Shown one piece after another: positions 30,491 through 34,744 of a stretch of 34,744 nt of DNA. Numbering within the stretch: position 1 is the first letter of the stretch; each line of letters opens with the position of its first letter. The translations under genes and the position numbers were made by a program. The DNA lies in the NCBI GenBank assembly GCA_035492655.1, contig DATJJB010000144.1, positions 1 to 34,744 on the forward strand. The letters run 5' to 3'. This stretch comes from Kutzneria sp035492655 (GTDB lineage Bacteria > Actinomycetota > Actinomycetes > Mycobacteriales > Pseudonocardiaceae). A model generated the notes under the pieces. That model was given only the letters and a program-made list of their open reading frames with translations. It was not told the DNA's origin and did no database searches.

Positions 30491-30529
30491 CTTGGCCGTG
30501 AACACGAGTGCGGGCCGCGACCAAGTAGA
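30487..30529 (+). promoter_or_regulatory. Inverted repeat upstream of the ECF sigma factor gene
   Basis: TCTACTTGG (30487-30495) and CCAAGTAGA (30521-30529) are exact complements 25 nt apart, ending 6 nt before the sigma-factor ATG at 30536. The spacing suits a dimeric regulator flanking a promoter, or a leader-RNA stem. Confidence 0.5.
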
Positions 30530-30535
30530 GATGTG

Positions 30536-31093
30536 ATGACAGCAACCGACGAGGCGGCGCCGCCTGGCCACCTCGCGGATTTCGAGCAGCTGTTCGAGGC
30601 GCACGCCGATGACCTGCACCGTTACCTGGGCAGACTCGTCGGCGGCGTGGCCGACGACCTGGTCGCCGACACCTTCGTGGCGGCCCTGAAGGGCCGCGAC
30701 GGCTTCGATCCGGCGCGGGCCTCGCCCCGGGCCTGGCTGTTCGGGATCGCCAACAACCTCGCCCGCAACCACCTGCGCCGACGCAAACGTGAGACGGCCG
30801 CCACCGCCCGGCTGGCCGATGCCGCCCGCGTCGAGAGCCACGAGAATCGCGTGGTCGAGCAGGTCGACGCGCAGCTACGGGCCCGCCGGCTGGCCGCGGC
30901 CATCGCCGAGTTGGACGACGCCGACCGCGATGTGCTGCTGCTGACCAGCTGGGCCGGCCTCGACTCGAACGAGATCGCGGAGGTGCTCGGCATCCCGGCC
31001 GGCACCGTGCGGTCCCGCCTGCACCGCGTGCGCCGCCACCTGCGGGTCGCCGCGCCGCGAATGGATCTTGGGAGCACCGACGATGTGGACTGA
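30536..31093 (+). CDS. ECF-family RNA polymerase sigma factor
   Basis: 185 residues. Region 2: FEQLFEAHADDLHRYLGRLVGGVADDLVADTFVAALKGRDGFDPARASPRAWLFGIANNLARNHLRRRKR. Region 4: RLAAAIAELDDADRDVLLLTSWAGLDSNEIAEVLGIPAGTVRSRLHRVRRHLR. ATG 30536 is two codons after a possible GTG at 30530; neither has a strong Shine-Dalgarno. It redirects polymerase to a small regulon, probably including its own operon. The next gene, a membrane-anchored protein, overlaps it by 11 nt. Confidence 0.93.
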   Translation: MTATDEAAPPGHLADFEQLFEAHADDLHRYLGRLVGGVADDLVADTFVAALKGRDGFDPARASPRAWLFGIANNLARNHLRRRKRETAATARLADAARVESHENRVVEQVDAQLRARRLAAAIAELDDADRDVLLLTSWAGLDSNEIAEVLGIPAGTVRSRLHRVRRHLRVAAPRMDLGSTDDVD

Positions 31094-32138
31094 CAGCGAG
31101 CTCGACCAGGCCCTGGCCGACCAGCCGGCGCCGGCCTTCAGTCCGGCGGCCCGGGCCCGTGCGCTGGCCGCCCTGCGCGCGGCCGACGCCCCGTCGGCGC
31201 GTCGCGGCGGCAAGGCCTGGTGGCTGGCCGCCGCGGCGGCGGTCGCGGTGGCCACCGGTGTGACGGCCACCTTTCTGTCCGGCGGACCCGCCCCGCAGGC
31301 CAGCGCGGCGGCAGTGCGGAGCCTGGAGCAGGCGTCCGGCGGCTCGGCCGAGGTGACGGTCGGCCCGGGGCAGTACTTCTACCGGTCCAGTCACAGCTGG
31401 GCGCTCGACGCGATCCAGCTCAAGTCCGGCAAGTACCTGGACGTGCGCCAGGAGACCGTCAGCGACCTGTGGATCCCGGCCAAGCGCTCGGACGTGTGGC
31501 TGGCCCGGACCCAGACCACCGGCCGGCACACCTGGATCGTCGGCAGCGACGAGGAGGCCGTGGCCGAGGGACAGGGCGACATCCTCCGGCCGGGCGTGCA
31601 GTCCGAGCACTCGGGGCCGTGCGGCGACTGGGGCGGCCGGCAGGTGCCCGAGCTCGGCGGTTCGCCGGACGACGGCAAGCCGTGCGACCAGCGGATCGGC
31701 ACCTGGGGCAACCCGACGCCGCGGTTCATCGCCCAGCTGCCGACCGACCCGGCCGCGCTGTACGCCAAGCTGGTCGCCGACAGTCAGGGCGACAAGGCCG
31801 AAGTGCTGCGCAACGCCGCGGCGGTGCTGTCCTCCGGCGACGCCTCGCGGGCGGTTCGGTCCACTGTGTACAAGGCGCTGATGTTGATGCCCGGTCTGGA
31901 CGTCACCGACAACGCGGCCAATTTGGACGGTCAGCGGGGCGTCGCACTGGGTGTGTCGAACGGGACCTTGCGGCAGGAGATCGTGATCGACCCGGCGTCC
32001 GGGCGCTACATCGGCGAGCGGCTGGTCAATCTGGTCGCCGGCACCGACGCCTTGGCCGGCGTGCCGGCCGGCACGGTGGTCGACTTCACCGCGGTGACCA
32101 CCGGTGTGGCCGAGAAAATCGGTGTCGCGCCTCGTTAG
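31083..32138 (+). CDS. CU044_5270-family membrane-anchored protein, likely partner of the ECF sigma factor
   Basis: 351 residues. About 45 cytoplasmic residues (MWTDSELDQALADQPAPAFSPAARARALAAL), one membrane helix (AWWLAAAAAVAVATGVTATFL, ~44-64), then an extracytoplasmic domain with GPGQYFYRSSHSWALDAI, DLWIPAKRSDVWLAR, YAKLVADSQGDKAEVLRNAAAVLSS and GVSNGTLRQEIVIDPASGRYIGER, the pattern of CU044_5270 proteins. These commonly follow ECF sigma genes and are suspected anti-sigma factors, but lack a classic zinc anti-sigma motif. ATG 31083 with GGGAG upstream; two Cys (PCGDW, PCDQR) may form a disulfide. Confidence 0.8.
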   Translation: MWTDSELDQALADQPAPAFSPAARARALAALRAADAPSARRGGKAWWLAAAAAVAVATGVTATFLSGGPAPQASAAAVRSLEQASGGSAEVTVGPGQYFYRSSHSWALDAIQLKSGKYLDVRQETVSDLWIPAKRSDVWLARTQTTGRHTWIVGSDEEAVAEGQGDILRPGVQSEHSGPCGDWGGRQVPELGGSPDDGKPCDQRIGTWGNPTPRFIAQLPTDPAALYAKLVADSQGDKAEVLRNAAAVLSSGDASRAVRSTVYKALMLMPGLDVTDNAANLDGQRGVALGVSNGTLRQEIVIDPASGRYIGERLVNLVAGTDALAGVPAGTVVDFTAVTTGVAEKIGVAPR

Positions 32139-32147
32139 CCTGGAGGC

Positions 32148-32999
32148 ATGGATACGGAGCGACTCACGTGGGCGATCGGCGAGCCGGTCGTCCGCGTGAC
32201 GCCGTTCGGCGGCCGGGGCTACACGCCGGCCCGCCGGATGATCGTGGAACTGGCCGACGGCACAACGGTTTTCGCCAAGCAGGCGGTGAACGAGTACACG
32301 GCCGGTGAGTTGCGGCGCGAGCACGCGAACTACCTGCGGCTGGATCCGTCGTTCATGCCCCGGCTCCGCGGCTGGGACGACGACGGCAGTGTGGAGCCGA
32401 TCCTCGTGCTGGACGACCTGTCCGGCGCGCACTGGCCACCGCCGTGGCGACTGGACCAGGTGCGGCAGGTGCTGGACACCATCACGGCGATCGGCCGGCA
32501 GCCGGTACCGGACGGCATGCCGGTGCTGGACGAGAGCTCGATCAACGGTGGCTGGCAGGCGGTAGCCGAGGAACCAGAACCCTTTCTGTCGCTGGGACTG
32601 TGCACGCGGGCCGGGCTGGACTGGATGCTGCCGACCATGCTGGAAGCCTCCGCCGCGGCGAAGCTGTCCGGCGATTCCGTGGTGCATCTGGACGTGCGCA
32701 GCGACAACCTGTGTTTTTCCGGCGACCGCACGGTGTTCGTCGACTGGAACCACACCTGCCTGGCCAACCCGGAGCTCGACCGCGCCGCTTTCCTGCCCAG
32801 CATGCACGCCGAGGGCGGACCGCGGCCGGACGACGTCGCGGACATCGACGTCACCATGGTCGCGGTCATTGCCGGCTTCTTCGCCGCCCGGGCCGGGCTG
32901 CCGCCGGTGCCGGACGCGCCGGGCGTGCGCCCGATCCAGCGTAAGCAGCTGGAAGTGGCGCTGCCGTGGGCGATCCGGGCGCTAGGGCTTGGGTCGTAG
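32148..32999 (+). CDS. Aminoglycoside phosphotransferase (APH)-fold protein
   Basis: 283 residues, kinase-like fold. Lys43/44-type N-lobe (TTVFAKQAV), hinge ILVLDDLSG, Brenner motif His180-x-Asp182-x4-Asn187 (VVHLDVRSDNLCF), metal-binding Asp199 (VFVDWNH). Such genes phosphorylate small molecules (choline, homoserine, aminoglycosides, fructosamine); no evidence here for resistance. ATG 32148 with TGGAGGC upstream, 9 nt after the preceding stop. Its 3' end overlaps the convergent NTF2-like gene by 18 nt. Confidence 0.82.
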   Translation: MDTERLTWAIGEPVVRVTPFGGRGYTPARRMIVELADGTTVFAKQAVNEYTAGELRREHANYLRLDPSFMPRLRGWDDDGSVEPILVLDDLSGAHWPPPWRLDQVRQVLDTITAIGRQPVPDGMPVLDESSINGGWQAVAEEPEPFLSLGLCTRAGLDWMLPTMLEASAAAKLSGDSVVHLDVRSDNLCFSGDRTVFVDWNHTCLANPELDRAAFLPSMHAEGGPRPDDVADIDVTMVAVIAGFFAARAGLPPVPDAPGVRPIQRKQLEVALPWAIRALGLGS

Positions 33000-33416
33000 C
33001 GTCTTCATCGCGCGGTCCATCTCCCAGTGCGCCCGGACCGACCGGATCAGGCCGTCCTCGTCGACCCGGTAGACGAACACGCCGTCGGTGTCCATCAGGT
33101 TGTCGCCCGGCAGGTGGATCGTGATGGTGCCGACGTTGGCGCACTCCGGACCGTTGGCGTACGAGTCGGTCATGGTGAAGTCGAAGCCCTCGGCCAACGC
33201 GATCGCCTTGTCCCAGAAGGCCGCGATGGCCTCGTGCCCGTGATGGCCGAGGCCGTCGGGGTCGAACGGGGACGGGCCGACCGGGTCCTCGACGCTCCCG
33301 TCCAGCGCGAACAGCGAGATCCACTTCTCCTTCTCGCCGGCCACCACGGCCTCCATGGACCGCCAGGACGCCTTGCGCGCCGGGTGTTCGGCCTTCGACG
33401 CCCGCCAGTCGATCAC
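32982..33416 (-). CDS. NTF2/SnoaL-like (ketosteroid-isomerase fold) protein
   Basis: 144 residues. Cone-shaped fold pattern: RSMEAVVAGEKEKWISLFALDGSVEDPVGPSPFDPDGLGHHGHEAIAAFWDKAIA, then FTMTDSYANGPECANVGTITIHL and TDGVFVYRVDEDGLIRSVRAHWEMDRAM. Proteins of this form near steroid genes are often labelled steroid delta-isomerase-like; catalytic Asp/Tyr placement cannot be proven by eye. Start GTG 33416 overlaps the oxidoreductase stop (GTGA). Third gene of the right-edge operon. Confidence 0.8.
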   Translation of the reverse strand: MIDWRASKAEHPARKASWRSMEAVVAGEKEKWISLFALDGSVEDPVGPSPFDPDGLGHHGHEAIAAFWDKAIALAEGFDFTMTDSYANGPECANVGTITIHLPGDNLMDTDGVFVYRVDEDGLIRSVRAHWEMDRAMKTLRPKP

Positions 33417-34284
33417 GCTGTCACCTTCTCGATCACCTCGTGCTGGAACCGCCGCAGTGCGTCCTGCTTGGCCGCCAGCTCGCCGTCGAAGCCGACACCG
33501 TAGAGCAGCCACGGCATCACGATGGCGTCGGTGACCCCGGCCCCGGCCAGGTCCTGGTAGCCGTCGACACCGAACTTGTCGATCGACACGGCCTGGATCT
33601 CGAACGGCTCCCCGGCCCGTCCGTATTCCTCGCGCAACTCGGCCAGCCGGCTGACGATCTGCTGGAGATCACCGAACTTGATCATCGCCGACGTCCAGCC
33701 GTCGCCGATGCGCGCGGCCCGGCGCAGCCCGGCTTCGGTGTGCCCGCCGACGTAGAACGGCACCGGGTTCTTGGGCGCGGGGCTCATCTGGAGCTTGTCG
33801 AAGTCGTAGTACTTGCCGTGGTACTCGACCATGCCGCCGCCGAGGATCAGCTTCAGCACGTCGATCATCTCGTCCGAGCGCGGCCCGCGGTGCGCGTATT
33901 CCGTGCCGCACCAGGCGAATTCCTCCGGCGACCAGCCCAGTCCGACGCCCAGCCCGAACCGGTCGTTGGTCAGCGCGGCGACCGAGCCGACCTGCCGGGC
34001 CAACAGCACGGGATTGCGCGAGCCGAGCTTGAGCACCTGCGTGTAGAACCGGATCGTGCTGGTGCCGGCGCCCATCGCGGCCGCGGCGATCAGCGGGTCG
34101 GCCCACGGCGTCTCGGCGTTCCAGAACCGGCTGCCGTCCGGCGTGTACGGGTAGTCGGCCGACACCTTCTCCGACCAGAACAGGGAATCCGGCAGCGCGA
34201 TCGACGCGAAGCCGCACTCCTCGGCCGTCTTGGCCAGCTCGACCAGCTGGTCCAGCGGGCTCATGGCAACCGCAAGCGTGAACT

Positions 34285-34288
<4 letters not shown>
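33413..34288 (-). CDS. LLM-class F420-dependent oxidoreductase
   Basis: 291 residues, luciferase-like TIM barrel. MKFTLAVAMSPLDQLVELAKTAEECGFASIALPDSLFWSEKVSADYPYTPDGSRFW, then DPLIAAAAMGAGTSTIRFYTQVLKLGSRNPVLLARQVGSVAALTNDRFGLGVGLGWSPEEF, and VPFYVGGHTEAGLRRAARIGDGWT, the usual cofactor phosphate site. ATG 34288 overlaps the thiolase-like stop (ATGA). Similar F420 oxidoreductases (Rv3520c) sit beside sterol lipid-transfer thiolases in mycobacteria, so a steroid or acyl-CoA substrate is likely but inferred. Confidence 0.88.

Positions 34289-34744
<456 letters not shown>

Noticed and set aside
32148..32999. Aminoglycoside resistance gene
   Set aside because: Only the general APH kinase fold is visible; no resistance-specific features or mobile context.

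Overview
The window is very GC-rich and densely coded, with short intergenic gaps, frequent GTG starts and many 4-nt ATGA/GTGA stop-start overlaps. Together with F420-dependent enzymes, an Rpf-like secreted protein, an LAXTG sortase substrate and a mycobacterial-type steroid catabolism cluster, this points to an actinomycete. Pseudonocardiales is my best guess, but the genus cannot be read from the sequence. I support 41 genes or gene fragments, several operators and terminators, and one riboswitch.

Layout. (1) 1-7.5 kb, housekeeping and accessory genes: the 5' part of metH (minus strand) behind an S-adenosylhomocysteine (SAH) riboswitch, a GntR/FCD regulator divergent from an F420-type luciferase-like oxidoreductase and an MpaB-type oxygenase, a clpP paralogue, an SRPBCC protein behind a perfect palindrome, an Rpf-like protein, a DoxX-like protein, and a decayed uracil-DNA glycosylase (UdgX-type) gene. 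(2) 7.5-10 kb: an aldo/keto reductase and two tandem secreted S1 proteases. (3) 10-15.5 kb, steroid ring C/D degradation: echA20-ipdA-ipdB-ipdC plus a PPOX-fold gene on the minus strand, divergent from two SDR genes. (4) 15.5-28 kb, a block separating the two halves of the steroid locus: an LAXTG wall protein, a membrane protein / multicopper oxidase / two-component operon, an SDR, a complete ABC importer with a divergent GntR/UTRA regulator and a methyltransferase, and a single-chain fusion of a GBBH/TmpA-like Fe(II)/2-oxoglutarate dioxygenase to a PhnZ/TmpB-like HD oxygenase. (5) 28-30.4 kb: fadA5 divergent from cyp125, with two KstR-type boxes between them. (6) 30.5-34.7 kb: an ECF sigma factor with a membrane partner, an APH-fold gene, and a minus-strand operon of a thiolase-like protein, a luciferase-like F420 oxidoreductase and an NTF2-like protein, cut by the right edge.

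How it fits together. Gene order and strands from ipdC to cyp125 match the M. tuberculosis Rv3553-Rv3545c segment (recalled), except that the position of ddn (Rv3547) is replaced by about 12.5 kb of unrelated genes. Within that block the importer, its UTRA regulator and the fused dioxygenase/HD oxygenase look like an organophosphonate uptake and oxidative C-P cleavage module. The product predicted by analogy with TmpA/TmpB would be glycine betaine plus phosphate from 2-(trimethylamino)ethylphosphonate, or glycine if the substrate is 2-aminoethylphosphonate. The fused enzyme is the most interesting object here: every PhnZ metal and substrate residue I can recall is present at constant offsets. 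The SAH riboswitch in front of metH, with a readable alternative helix that sequesters the ribosome binding site, is the clearest RNA element.
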